From contig MU839841.1 of assembly GCA_030411725.1 (NCBI GenBank), positions 744,001-808,000 on the forward strand: a stretch of DNA of 64,000 nt, in the 5' to 3' direction. Under the pieces are notes generated by a model. It had not been told where the DNA came from, did not search any database, and was given only the letters and a program-made list of their open reading frames with translations. The stretch's first letter is position 1. The number at the start of each line of letters is the position of its first letter. The position numbers and the translations under genes were made by a program. Origin of the DNA: Echria macrotheca. Lineage: Eukaryota > Ascomycota > Sordariomycetes > Sordariales > Schizotheciaceae. Shown here one piece after another: positions 12,225-25,700 of the stretch.

Positions 12225-15200
12225 ATGGCCCACTTCCGCCGGACGTCATCGCCCGGGCCGGGCACGCCTATGCGGGAGGACAGGCTCCGCTCGGTCGAGC
12301 TGGTGACAGACAGCCTGGAGACGCCTTCGCTCGATGACCGTACGTATCGCGTCGTTCGGCTGCCCAACCAGCTTGAGGTGCTCCTCGTCCATGATCCAGA
12401 GGCCGATAAGGCCAGCGCGGCCATGGATGTTGCTGTTGGAAGCTTCAGCGACGAGGATGACATGCCCGGCATGGCTCACGCCGTCGAACATGTGTGTATT
12501 CTCCCAGCAGGCTCGCCAATCGGTCCGAGATAAACTGACTTGGCTTGTTAGCTCCTGTTCATGGGCACAAAAAAGTACCCAGCCGAGAACGCCTATCACC
12601 AGTATCTATCGGCGCACTCTGGTAGCTCCAACGCCTATACGGCACCTACCTCGACAAACTATCACTTCGAAGTATCGGCCAAGCCCAGCAATGACGAAGA
12701 GCCTTCTGCCACCAATCCATCGCCCTTGTTCGGCGCTCTTGACCGGTTCGCCCAGTTTTTCATCGAGCCGCTCTTCCTCGAGAGCACGCTCGACCGTGAG
12801 CTGCGGGCGGTGGACTCGGAGAACAAGAAAAACCTCCAGAGCGACCAGTGGCGGCTACACCAGCTCGACAAGTCTCTATCCAACCCCAAGCATCCCTACT
12901 GCCACTTCTCCACCGGCAACCTCGAAACACTCAAAACCATCCCCGAAGGCAGGGGCATCAACGTGAGGGACAAGTTTATTGAATTCTACGAGAAGCATTA
13001 TTCTGCGAACCGCATGAAGCTCTGTGTTCTTGGAAGGGAACCGCTCGATGTGCTGGAAGTTTGGGTTTCGGAATTTTTCTCGGGAATCAGGAACAAGAGT
13101 CTCCCCCAAAACAGGTGGCCGGATGAGCAGCCCTTGCCCAAGGATTGCCTAGGAATCCAATACTTCGCGAAGCCCGTGATGGACTCGAGAGAGCTGACCA
13201 TTACCTTTCCATTCCTTGATGAGGAGCTCCTCTTCGAGTCCCTGCCGGGTAAGTATATCGGCCATCTTATAGGACACGAGGGGCCAGGGAGCATCATGGC
13301 CTACATCAAAGGCAAGGGATGGGCAAACGGCCTCGGCGCCGGACCGTCTCCTGTATGCCCCGGCTCACCTGGGGTGTTCGATTGCAACATTCGACTGACA
13401 GAGGAGGTAAATATATATCATGAGGTTTCCCCGCACCGCCCCATGTAAACCCGCTAACGTATAGCTGCTAGGGCCTGAAAAATTACAAGGAGATCATCAA
13501 GGTCTTCTTCCAATACGTTGCGCTCTTGCGAGAGACGGAACCGCAGGAGTGGATCTTTGAAGAGCAGAAAGGCATGGCCGATGTCGACTTCCGCTTCAAG
13601 CAAAAAACATCGTCTTACCGATTCACGATGAAGATTAGCTCTGTGATGCAAAAGCCCCTGCCGCGAGAGTGGCTTCTGAGCGGAGTGGTGAGGCCGCGCA
13701 AATTCGACGCCAAACTCATCAAGCAGGCTGTCGATTGCTTCCGGCCAGACAATTTCCGATTCACTATCGTGTCGCGCGACGTGCCCGGGAAATGGGACAA
13801 GAAGGAGAAGTGGTATGGAACCGAGTACACGTGCGAGCCGATCCCGGCCGACTTCATGGAGGAGATCAAGAAAGCGGCGACGAGCACGGCCAGCGAACGC
13901 ATCCCCAACCTACATCTCCCACATAAGAACCAGTTCATACCCACCAAGCTCGAGGTGGAGAAAAAGGAGGTAAAGGAGCCGGCCGTGGCACCCCGCATCA
14001 TTCGCAACGACCAGTTCGTCCGCACGTGGTACAAGAAGGATGATACGTTTTGGGTTCCCAAGGCCAACTTCATCGTCAGCTGCAAGAGCCCAATCGTCTA
14101 TGCATCCGCAGCCAGCTCGGTCAAGGCCCGCATATTTACCGACCTCGTCAGAGATGCACTGGAGGAGTACTCTTACGATGCTGAACTTGCGGGCCTGCAG
14201 TATAACGTCTCGCTGGACTCGCGGGGCTTGTTCATTGAGGTGTCCGGATATAACGATAAACTAGCCGTGCTCCTCGAGCAGGTCCTAATCACCATGCGCG
14301 ACCTCGAAATCAGGGATGACAGGTTCGACATCATTAAAGAACGGCTGACCCGAGGCTACCGCAACTGGGAGCTCCAACCGCCATGGACGCAGATCGGCGA
14401 CTACACGACCTGGCTAACGGCCGAGCACGAAAACGTTGTCGAGGAACTCGAGGCCGAGTTGCCAGGCATCTCTGCAGACAGCGTCCGCGCATTTCGGAAA
14501 GAGCTGCTAGCCCAGATGCACATGGAGGTTTACGTCCACGGAAATCTGTACAAGGAGGATGCGCTCAAGCTGACCGACATGATTGAAACGACACTAAAGC
14601 CGCGAGTGCTGCCTCGGGAACAATGGCCCATCAAGCGTTCGCTCATCTTCCCACCAGGTTCGAATTACGTGTGGAAGAAGACGCTGAAAGATCCCGCCAA
14701 TGTCAACCACTGCATTGAGTATTGGTTGTACGTTGGGGACAAATCGGACCGCGGGATCCGCGCCAAAACGCTGCTGCTCGATCAGATTGCCCACGAGCCC
14801 TCTTTCGACCAGCTGCGGACTAAGGAGCAGCTAGGTTACATAGTGTACTCGGGTGTCCGAGCCAGCACGACAACATACGGCTTTCGGTTCATCATCCAGA
14901 GCGAGAAAACGGCGCCTTATCTGGAAACTCGTATCGAACTTTTCCTCGAATCACTCGCCAAGATGATTGAGGAAATGAACGACACCGACTTCGAGAACAA
15001 CAAACGAAGTCTCATTGTCAAGAGACTCGAGAAGCCCAAATATCTTGACCAGGAAACCACAAGGCATTGGAACCAAATCCATAGCGAATACTATGATTTC
15101 GAGTCTGGTAGGTTATCGCATTCCATAGCTTGAGCAGAAAGAAGCTTTGGCTAACCATTCATTTCCAATCTTGCAGCCCAGAAGGACGTTGCCCTCATCA

Positions 15201-15700
15201 AACCGCTCACCAAGGCCGAGATGGTTGAGTTCTTCAACCACTATATTCACCCAGCCTCACCCCACCGAGCGAAGTTGGCCATATACTTCGTGGCCCAGGC
15301 GAAAAGTGACGTGTCGACGCAGCAGATTTCCGAACTGATAAAGACGCTTGAGCTAGACACGGATGCTGCAGCGCAGGCCGCCACTGACCTTCAGGCACGT
15401 CTCAGCGCCGCTGGCCATGACGAGGAGAAGGAAGTCGCAGGCCTGAAGGACTATCTCCTCCACGAGCTGAAGGTGACGGAGAACAAGATTGATGCGGCAG
15501 TGGAGGCATGGAGGAAACTCCACGCGCAGAATCTGGGAACTGATGGAGTAGTCAAGGACGCGAAGCCGCCGTCATCCAACGGCACCACGCCCGTGGCTAT
15601 CGACGACGTTCGGGATTTCAAGGCCAGCCTCAGGGCTACCCCAGGGGCGCGCCCGGTGAAGGATCTGAGTGAGTATGAGGATCTCGATCCCAAACTCTAG
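12225..15700 (+). CDS. STE23: insulin-degrading enzyme / Ste23-type M16 zinc metalloprotease
   Basis: Four exons: 12225-12491, 12552-13406, 13472-15107 and 15177-15700. The introns are 60, 65 and 69 nt, and the protein is 1093 aa, normal for the family. The inverted zinc motif HxxEH is HAVEH and is split from its downstream LLFMGTKKYP by intron 1 exactly after the second His. The following exons contain the remaining M16 repeats (NYHFEVS, RPRKF, EPSFDQLRTKEQLGYIV). The enzyme cleaves short peptides inside a closed chamber. In yeast, Ste23 helps process a-factor. The ATG at 12225 was chosen because it has A at -3 and G at +4. The coiled C-terminal tail ends in a SEYEDLDPKL sequence. The family call is very secure. 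Confidence 0.96.
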
Positions 15701-16859
15701 ATGGCAGCAGCTGGGACGTGAGTGTGGTTTTTTTTTGCTTGGGGGTTAGGACACAGGTGCATTATAATGCTGCGAGGGCTGAAGCTGGGTCGCGGGCAGT
15801 GGCAGTAGCCGTGGCAGGACATGTTATACCCCCGGCATGGGCTTGGGTTCTCATGGAAGCGAGTCAGTTATTTTGCCATTCATTTTGCTCCAGGAGAGAC
15901 CTGGAATAGATAGCGCGTGAAAAAGCCAGTGTTTTTTTTGTTTTTTTTGCGATGTTGCCAATAGGTCATTTCCGAGCAGAGCGTGCATAGGTAGGTAGAT
16001 GTAGTTAGTGTATTCTAATTTCTGTGATTTTTGTGAGCAGCCTGTGGCTGAATAAATAAAAGAATTGATTCTTTTGTTGCAAAAGTCAAACGCGTGTCTT
16101 GATCAGCACAAACAATGGCTGGGCACGGACCTCTCCAGGTGTGAATTTGTATCATCCCAACTTTGCACAGCATTGTCGACAAAAAGACAACCCCACCGCT
16201 CTCCACTCTTGTTGCATGTGCACTGGAAGGATCTCGATCAACTACCTCTCTCCTCTCCTTTGGGCCTCCTGTTAAAAAAATACCCACGCCAACCCACACA
16301 ACTTTTTTGACTTGTGTGAGGGCTCAAATTATAGCCATCTTCTCGGCGAACAGCGAGTGTTACAAGACAAACCAGCAAGCAGGCAATCGAGGTGCGGAGT
16401 CGGTAGCTCTCTATCTCCCTTTTTCGGCAACTGGCAAAATCCCATCAGCGCCTGTCCGGGCGGCTCCCCAACAAGCCCCAGGAAAAGTCTGACACAGGGC
16501 TGCTGGAGGACAACGCGGGCGCCGCTGCTGCTGCCGGTCGGTGGAGACTGCACCACACCAAAGCAAAACCTAACCCAACCTTGAAAGTCACCAAGGAACA
16601 GGGCGGGAACCACGCAACGCCCGCCGCAACACTCGACACGCTTTTCAAGCCGGTTCAAACTTGCAATTAGCCCCGGCTCTTGGCCACGCTGGTTGTGTGT
16701 GTTCTCTGACCCTCCAGGTTTTTGCAGGCAATGCGCAGCCCCGAGCTGACTCCGCTGTCTGCATCGCCTCGCCTCTCGACACTGAGATCTTGCCTGGATC
16801 TTGCCCCATTTGCACCTCTCCGCCCCCTTCCATTTCCTTCCAGGCTTGCCCATTGCTGA
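15701..16859. other. intergenic between IDE and UBP12
   Basis: I see no independent gene. T-runs lie at 15727-15735 and 15931-15949. From about 16600 the plus strand becomes C/T-rich, as in fungal leaders. An ATG at 16731 opens a short frame in the same phase as the UBP12 exon but meets TGA at 16857-16859, so the UBP12 N-terminus may begin here through an unrecognised intron. Confidence 0.5.
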
Positions 16860-19800
16860 TGCAGTGGACTTTCCGACTCCGACGTCCGATCCGCCGTCCG
16901 CCGCTCTCGATCCGTTGTTCGCCCCTCCCCAGCGAACTCCCGCTGCCACCGACGGCCTCGCGCCGCCCTTTCCTTTCCCACCGAGTCGGCTTCCTCAGAG
17001 CTGCACGCGCAGCTCACCTTCAACACGTCTTCTTCAAAGAAACGAAGGATCACCCGACAGGCGGCAAGGGCCCACGACCCCGAAGACTTGCCCGCCGCGG
17101 CCATCTCAGACAACGTGCTGCCCTCCACTGAGGATATCCCCGACCCGTCCTTCTCCTTCGCGGCTGGGCCCCATCCCCCGGACTACATCCATACTGACTT
17201 GCTCCCGGTCTCGGGTGTACCGCCACGCTTGCAAACACACACAAGCTCCTTCACATCGACAGACGGTACCTCGTCCGCTGGGAGCTCGCCGTGTGCTGCC
17301 TCGGCGGACCTGTCCATTGACGTCGACCGTATCAGGGATCTCTCTGACTCCGGCTTAACGCTTCAAGCGCCCGAGTCCGGTCCGGCTCGGAGCCCCTCCC
17401 CGTACATCAATACCGCCCACCGAGCGTTGATCGGTGGGGCTGCAGACCTTCCGCACCGGTCGTCGTCACCGCTAAAGCGTAGGGCATCCAGCATGGACCC
17501 TCCTACCGACGATACGGATGGGAGAGAGGACGTTGACATGCTCATGGCGCCTGCTGCTGAGCCACAAGAGGAGGACCAGAACAAAAGAGTAGACGAGGGA
17601 GATTCCAAGGCCCCATTGGTGTCCGACGCCGAGCCTGGCGCCGACCTTCCCTTAAGAAATGGTGAGCAGCCCAAGCCGTATATCGGCGAGCCGCAGAGCT
17701 AATGTGCACCTGCAGACATTCCGCCGCTTGAACAACAGGTCAAGACGATCGAGACCCTGGTAAAGGCCTTTGCCGAGACGCCTTTGGAGGAGGGCCAGCA
17801 GGCCTTCCTTGTGTCCCGGAAATGGCTCAACCGTGCGCAGACTTTTGGCGCCGACGCAAGACATAACAACAAACAAGTGTTCGGGAGGGTCCTTGGGCCG
17901 GTGGACAATTCGGACATCATCGAGGCCATCTTCACCGACTCCCTTGGCCAGGCTTGCGTCCAGCTGCGACCGGGCATGGGCAGTGAGAGCTTTGAGCTCT
18001 TTCCCAAGGACGCCTGGGACTTGCTGGTGTCTTGGTACGGTCTGACGGCCGGTCAAAGCCCAGTCATTCGTACAGCGCACAATACTGCACCTGATAATGT
18101 CAGCCCACCCAACATACAGTTCGAGTTTTATCCACCAGTATTCACAATCCACCGCCTCTGGTCGGCAACGAGCCCTATCCCGATAGAACAGGAGCTCAAA
18201 CAGAGGAAACCCGCACCCCCCATCATCGTACAGAGTACTTCATTCGGGTATCACAATTTTCTGAAACAGGCGAAGCAGCTTGCAGGAGTGGCCAACGACA
18301 GGAAAGTTCGAGTATGGAGGATTCTCCAGACCCTCCCGACTGCCCAACCCGCCGGAGCCCTGACCCCCCCGGACTCTGCCGGGGGCTCTCCGGATCCCGT
18401 AGCCTTTGCTTCGGCACCCCCTGTGACTCCTGGCGCCTACCCAGAGTTGCTTGTTGACGTGGAGAAGTTCTTGCACCTCCAGAAAGATGTGGAGCGCGGG
18501 CTGGTGGAGGCAGACGATACAACAACGAATCCAAATTACAACGGCAGAAAGAGTCTATCTCTCGTCGGCCTTACAGTGGACTCGACATTGATTCTCGACG
18601 AGTCTATCGACCGCGACACCTACGTGTCGACCCACCGTGGCAGTAACAATAGGGAAGGAGCACTGGCTACTAGGGGTAGCACCGGGAATCTAGTTGCGCA
18701 GACTCGTGTGACTGCCAGTGGACGTAACAGCCCAGCCCTCGCTGGTCCGCTTACTCGCGGCCGTGCACAGCAAAAGTCCGGCCGCACCATCGGCTGCTGT
18801 GGTCTGCAGAACTTGGGCAATACTTGTTACATGAACTCGGCCTTGCAGTGTCTGAGGAGCGTGGAAGAGCTCACCAAATACTTCCTGACGCACGAGGCCG
18901 AAAAGGAGATCAACACGGAAAATCCCCTTTCACACAACGGCGAAGTGGCTATGGCCTACGGGCGGCTCCTCGAAGAAATGTACAAAGACAGGGGGCAGAG
19001 TTCGATCCAGCCCAGGCAGTTCAAGTCAGTCATCGGGCGTCACGCAGCCACCTTCTCAGGCTATGGCCAGCAGGACTCCCAAGAGTTTCTCGGATTTCTG
19101 CTCGACGGGCTTCAGGAAGACTTGAACCGTGTCAAGAAGAAGCCGTACATCGAAAAACCCGACTCTACCGATGACATGATTCACAATAATGCTGCGATTC
19201 GCGAGATGGCTGAAAAGGTTTGGGACATAACAAAGAAGCGAGACGATTCGGTCATTGGCGATCTCTTTACCGGCTTGTACAAGTCGACCTTGGTCTGCCC
19301 TGCATGCAAGAAAGTCAGCATCACCTTCGATCCGTTCACCAATCTTACACTACCGCTTCCCGTGGGCAACGTTTGGTCAAGGCCGGTCAAATTCTTCCCT
19401 CTCACGGACTGGCCATTCAATCTTGAAGTGGAGATCAGTAAGAATGCCACTGTCAAGGAGCTGAAACAATTTGTCTCGGACCGCGTCGGTGTGCCCGTCG
19501 AACGTCTCTTCGCCGCCGAAGCGTTTAGGGACAGGTTCTACAAGTTTTATGACGAGACGAGCTGTGTGGCGGACGAAATGCAGACGAACGACCATGTCAC
19601 GGTACATGAGTTGGAAGCATGCCCAACAAATGCGGCTACAGCAAAGACGAACAACAACAAGAAACAGAAATATCGGTCCTTGCTAGCCGAGCCAAGCCAA
19701 GACGATGGCTGTGACGAGGCCGAACGTATTCTCGTCCCCGTTGTCCACCGACTTGATCCCGGCAGTCATGGTCGGAAGCCTCATTTCGCCAAGGGCAAAC

Positions 19801-22289
19801 AAAGCAGCATTGGCGTACCTGATCCGCACTTCATTGTTCTCACCAGGGATGAGGCTCAGAGCGAAGACATCATCCGCCGCAAGGTACTGGAAAAGGTTGC
19901 CACATACTCGACGTGGCCGGTGTTCTGGCAGCATGTCGATGCCGCCGATAACTCAGAGTCTACCACAGATCCCGAGATGGTGAATGCCAACTCAGATGCT
20001 GACTCGGCAGGGGATGCGGGCGTTGTTGCCAAGTCGCTTCAGGGTGAGGAAGATATTATCGACGTCACTATGAGCGACGCAGCGGCGGGACCCAAGGACA
20101 ATCCCCCGTCGACCGCGGACCAGTAAGTTACTGCCTAGTCCCCCCATTCAGGCATATCCACTGACAATGCATACCAGGTATCCCAACTTGATTAGGTCGT
20201 GGCCTCCCCGACCGCGAGTCCCTTGGGTCAACGCTGAGGAGTTCCTCGACGCACAGCTCCAAAACCTCTTCCAATTGTCGTACTTTGACGACGGTAGCGG
20301 CTCACTCGCCTGCGGCTGGCAAGTCGTCACGGAGGATGGCCAGTTTCCTCGACTATCCACACGACAGCCGAAGCCAGCGAGCCCGGATGTCGATATGCGC
20401 AGCCCTGGGCCCTGGGATGCTTCGGACGACACCGGCAGCGAAGGCCAGAGTTCAAACGTCCATGAGCAGACTCGGATGGCCGATGAGAGCGACGATGATT
20501 CGGACCCGACAGACTTACGTGTAGGTGCTCTCGCATCGTTGTTATATTGGTACATACTGACGCAGCGGGCTTAGCAGCTCTCTCAGCGCCATCCCAGTCC
20601 ACATCTGAAACAAGTAAGCGCCCGTGGAAGAGGGAAAAAGATGAAGCCTTACCGGACTTACGGTAAAAAGGGAAAGAAGCGGCTGGATAAGCAACAGCAG
20701 CGGGCTGCGACCGTGGGCCGACCTGACGATGCAGAACCGGAAAGCCCGTCCGGTAAGAACAACGGGCTTCTCGTTAGACCTGGCGAGGGTATCGTCGTAG
20801 ACTGGGATGAGAATGCCTTCGACATGGTCTTTGGCGGCTCCGGCGCGCCTGGTGACGAGCGCGGTGTCGCTACATACAGCGCCGTGGAGACTCTGCATGA
20901 TCGCACCATCGAAGCTAGTAAGGCACGGCGGCTGATGAGGCAGAAGCATGGCATCACCTTGGATGACTGTCTCGCCGAATTCGAAAAGCCAGAGGTTCTT
21001 TCGGAGCAGGACACATGGTACTGCCCCCGCTGCAAAGACCATCGACGCGCCACCAAGAAGTTTGACCTCTGGAAAACTCCAGACATTCTTGTCGTCCACC
21101 TCAAGCGGTTCAGCTCTAATACTTGGACGCGAAACAAGATCGACACGCTGGTTGATTTCCCTGTCGAAGGCCTGGATCTGACCAAGCGCGTTATTGATAA
21201 GACAAACGGCAAGGAGGAGATCTTTGACCTGATCGCTGTGGATAACCACTGGGGCGGTCTGGGTGGCGGCCACTACACCGCATCGGCCAAGAACTTTGTC
21301 GATGGCGAGTGGTATGAGTACAATGGTATGTTTGTGTTTCCCAGATCTTGGCTGACCACCCAACTCGTGAACAATCGCTAACACCTCGATTAGATGCGTC
21401 GGTAAGCAAGACTAAGGACCCCCAGAGAGGCATAGTGACCCCTGGTGCCTATCTTTTGTTTTACCGTCGCCGCTCCGAAGTCCCGCTGGGCGGCCCGAGG
21501 TTTGCCGAGATTTTCGAGCACTACAACGTGCAAACCGATGCAGGCGAGCCGGCGTCGGGGGAAGGTCAGCGTCTCGGCCAAGGCTCCTCCCTAGGTGGAT
21601 CGCCGAGCGCTTCGACCGGAGCAGGTCCAGCTCACCGTCGCGCGGCTCGTGGTTTTCTTAACGACATCGACGACAGTGTGGACGGAGAGCCCCCAGCGTA
21701 TCGCGCAACTCTTCCCTCGGAGAGCCGAGCCGATGAGGCGGACGGCGATGCCGATAGGGGAGTGGCATTGACGTCTTGGACCCAGCAAGGGGCGCTGCGT
21801 AACAGCATCGAGGCTGACGAAGGCATCGATATGCCCGAGTACGATAACGCTGGACCGGCGGCGGCAGGCCTGACCTCCATGCTCACTACGGATGGTTGGA
21901 GTTTTGGGAATCTCAAGCAGGGATCTGACACTGGCGCCGATGATGACCTCGCAAGTGACGTGGCCCAAGGTGACGGTTCGTCCATGGACGGTGGTTCATT
22001 TGCAGATGGCATGGACACCGAGCCGAATCTCCCGGAGCAGAGCCTTGGCTACATTGGGCAAGCAGAGCCGATTGGCGACTTTCCTGCCTTCGACGACCCC
22101 CCAGCCCCAGTACCGCGGGAGAATAGCCTCATAGCACGAATGGCTGTGGAAACATGGGAGAGCAAGGTCTACACTGTGCCGGCCGACGTGGGTCACGACC
22201 AACCAACCGAGCAAGTGGCCGAGATTCGTATCGACGACGATCATGAGCACGATCCTTCACAGGAGCAACAACAAAACCCGAAGGCCTAG
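16860..22289 (+). CDS. UBP12: ubiquitin C-terminal hydrolase, Ubp12/USP15 type (5' end unresolved)
   Basis: Exons: open frame 16860-17661, then 17716-20122, 20178-20520, 20575-21325 and 21394-22289. The introns are 54-68 nt. An N-terminal low-complexity region with a basic patch (SSSKKRRITRQAAR) precedes a DUSP-like segment (QAFLVSRKWLNRAQTFG). The peptidase follows, with its Cys box GLQNLGNTCYMNSALQCL (Cys codon 18825-18827) and His box WGGLGGGHYTAS (His codon 21271-21273). Paired CPAC and CPRC knuckles and the closing GAYLLFYRRR strand are also present. A long acidic linker splits the catalytic domain, as in Ubp12/USP15. The enzyme removes ubiquitin from substrates. No ATG occurs in frame in the first exon as drawn. 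The stop is a TAG at 22287-22289, after which the same frame stays open for 149 codons. Confidence 0.93.
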
Positions 22290-22739
22290 GAGGTTGCGGG
22301 ACATGGTCAGATGATAGAGTCAATGTCGCAGCGAGCCCGGTATGGAGCGAGACCGGTAGGCTCGTCCAAGAGGCGGAGATACGCGATATCAACAACCTCT
22401 TCTACCGAGGGAGCTGCTTCTCGGGGCTCGAAACTTCCTAGGTATTTTACGGCATCGAATCCCTCTGCTCAAGCACGGGAGCCTTTGCCTAGGTCGAAGC
22501 CTTTGTCTGAGGAGGCGGCCCATAGGATGGAGCCGCATCACACCACCCCTGGGCCAGAGGAAGAGGGGGAAATGAAGAGAGCTCGTCTTATCGCTGACCA
22601 AGACCGTCGTCTCGCTGTCTTGGAACGTGACCTCGCTGGCCCCGAACAACCTTCTTCAGAGCTTAGTCGCAAATCAGCACGTATAGCAGCAAAAAAAGCG
22701 AGACGGGCGGACCGCATACAGGCAAAGACATCCAAATAG
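22290..22739 (+). other. in-frame open extension of UBP12 behind a TAG
   Basis: After the TAG at 22287 the UBP12 frame continues without a stop for 149 codons to the TAG at 22737-22739. The encoded stretch is basic and coiled-coil-like at its end (RKSARIAAKKARRADRIQAK) and contains KRRR and MKRARL patches, so it looks protein-coding rather than UTR. An ATG occurs at 22311, so it could also be a small downstream ORF. No frame-preserving intron with a strong donor would remove the TAG. The only 75-nt candidate (donor GTGGCC at 22215) is weak. Confidence 0.5.
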
Positions 22740-25700
22740 CTTTTTGGGGGGAGACGGTGGGAATGGGGTTTTGGGAGCAAATATGGAATGAAGAAGCGTC
22801 ATGATAGGGCACGAATCATAGGTCATGAGTTGGATGGGAGATTCGCCAACTGGTCAGGTCTCGGGATGCATGGGTGCATAGGCGGTGTTGCATTGGGTGC
22901 GAGGTACACCACATGGTACAGCATCATACAGGGCGATGAATGGGTATTCTAGGGATGTTAGGCGCAGCGGATTCGTTCTCAGCAAACAGCGTCTTGAAAC
23001 CATTGTTCTGGTGGCCTGTGAGACGTGCTGTGCTAGTGTGCCCGGGATGTTGCTGCTGACGTGTGAGGCTCACCTGCGGGAAGATGCATCCTGCGTATCA
23101 TGTCTCGACATGGACTTTCTCGGGCCGCTGTGCCTATCACTGCCCACTGGGTCTCTTTAGTGGTTTGGAGCTTTGTTGTCTTGGTCTGGAAGCATAGCTG
23201 CCTCAGGCAGGTTATTGGGGGTTGGTTTCCCCGGTTCTATGGTGCGTATTGAGATGAGAGACAGAGCTTTGTAGTATTACGAGAAGTAGTGAGAATTGTA
23301 GAGTACTTGTAGAAACGCTGTTGTTGATACCTACAGAGCGTGACCAACATGAGTACTGGTGCCTAGGAAGCATCTGGTGCGTGATTAGACTTGGGTGTCT
23401 TGGAGGGTTACTACGAGTAGAAGGGGCCGGTCTACTTGCTTCCGAGGCATCAGGTTTATTTAGTATGGTGCCTGGGAGATACAGGCCCACGGGATCTTTA
23501 TTGCAGAGCCTTAGACAGCTATCGCCATTTGGTGTGTCTGAGGTTGTTTCGGTCCTGAATCAAGCAGCCTCTTGGATCTGGACTCTTGACTCCAGACTGG
23601 TTCCTTGACTTTTTTTCCACACATACACAGCCATCTTGACAGGTTGGGGGTGAACTTGTCGACGAAGGTCATGTGAGAAACAACATCAAGATACACACCC
23701 CTTTGCGAACTGTACATTTCAAAGAGAGAGAGAGAGAGACATCCCACCACCCCCACTCCAATGACGATGCCCAGTTTTCCGAAAGAACCAAAGAAGTAAC
23801 CAAGCCACAAGTGAGCATGCTGTGTACCTAGTCTAGTAGTTACAAGTCGGGAACGCCGCCGCCGCCACCGCCCGTGACCGTGACTGTGATTGCCAAGCAA
23901 CACCAGAAACACCAGAGTTGAGATCAAGAAAACCGAAAAAGACCCAGAAAACCATCCAGAAGAGCAAAAACAAAAAACAAAAAAACATAAATAGAAATCG
24001 GGGAATAACACACAACCAGAAACTAAAAGGGGCCGGGGGGAAGAAAGATAAAAATAAAATAAAACACGTTTTGTAAGGGGGAGGGAGGGGATGGATGGAA
24101 ATCGTGTCTCGTCCGGGGAATGGTGAATGGAATGAATGAATGAATTGCGCGGGATCGCCGGTTGCAAGTACCGTACTTTTTTTCTCAGCAAGCAACGAAA
24201 CCAAAGACCAACGAGGCAGGCAGGCTGGTCTGGCGCTGGCTTGGTATGGCGCTGTGACTGGGGATTGGGGATTGGGAGGAGAAGGAGTGTAAAACGATCG
24301 GCAAGGCTGAAACGTGAACCATTAGATCTATCTCCCCCCCTTTTTTGGGGGGGGAGGGCTGCTTGGGTTGTTCATGCCCCTCTTTTTTTTTTTCGGGCTC
24401 CCAGAGCTTAGAAATTCACTGACGGGAAAGTGTGGGCTTGTTGGGCTTGGCGTTTCCCTTTTACCTAGACTAGGTAGGAGGTAGTAAGGTAGGTAGGAAG
24501 CAAGCTCTAACTACCCTATGCGTTACAGACAGAGCGGAGACCTGTTCTAGATCTGGCTCTGGCTCAGGCTCAGGCGCAAAGTGCTTGGTAAGGATAAGTA
24601 AGGTAGGTAGGGACCCGCCAGTGTGGGGAATGACGCGCGGTTTGGTTAAGCAGAAAGAGGAAGGCAGAAACAAAGTCAATGTCCAGCTCCCTACTCTCTC
24701 TCTTGCCTTTTCTTCTGCCTGCCTAGGTAATGTATTATCATGGATGACATATCGGTCGTGTATTAGAAGAGACGAGCGGAGGTAAAATCTAAAGGGCACA
24801 CACACATACATACACACACAGCCATTGGGTATTACCAGATGGCTGAAATCATATATATAACTTTAAACATCCAGCAAAAGAATATCGGTTCTAGATTATC
24901 CCCCCGTTTTTTTGCTCCCTTCCCGTTATCGCCCCATAGAACAAAAAAACCTGGGGTAAAAGCTGCCGAGGCGAGGGAAGGAGGGAGGGAGGGGAGGGAA
25001 TGGGAAGCAGGGAAAGGGGAAGAAAACCGCATTCGGATCTTGTCGTCGGCGCCAGGTGGTGTCTTCATTTAGTTCTACAACGTGTTGGCACATTTTCATT
25101 TTCGCCTGCCCCTCTTTTTATTTTTTGTACTCGGAATCCTCTCGGGAAGTTAGAAGAATCCCATAACAATCACCGACCTTGCATTTGTCTCGGATTTTTA
25201 GGGTCCCATCTAGTTTTTTTATCTGCTGTGATTGTGTGGTTCGAAACCTGAGAACGATAACTCAAAAACTGTGTGTGTGCGTTTTGTTGTCTGAGCGTAA
25301 CCAGGCGAGAAAGCGATCTGCTCCGCGCGCGCCGAGGGGAGGGGGACCGAGTGTGCATTCATGCGTTCTCTCTCTCTCTCTCTCTACAAAATTTGACAGT
25401 TGTTCTAAACACACACAAACACCAAAAAATCGCCTGGAAGGAAGGGAATGAACAGAAGGAGGGAAATCATGATAGGCTTAAGCTAGCACGCAATATGCCG
25501 GACCCGCCGGTGGTTGAAGAAGGGACGAAAGGTTAAAAAGTTTTGGTGGTCCTTTCGGGGGAAGAAAGCAATTGTTGCGATTGGACAGCCCGCAACGAGG
25601 GGAACCGGCGCGGCTAAACACTGGGCGCGCACGCACCACGTTTTGTGGTAATGCTGACTCGATATTATTGTGAGGAACAATTCCACAGGGACAGGCGTCG

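Noticed and set aside
20542..21384. 280-codon minus-strand frame
   Set aside because: Antisense shadow of the UBP12 catalytic exon.
22215..22289. 75-nt intron that would remove the UBP12 TAG
   Set aside because: Frame-preserving but with a poor donor (GTGGCC) and no clear branch site, so not preferred over a real stop or recoding.
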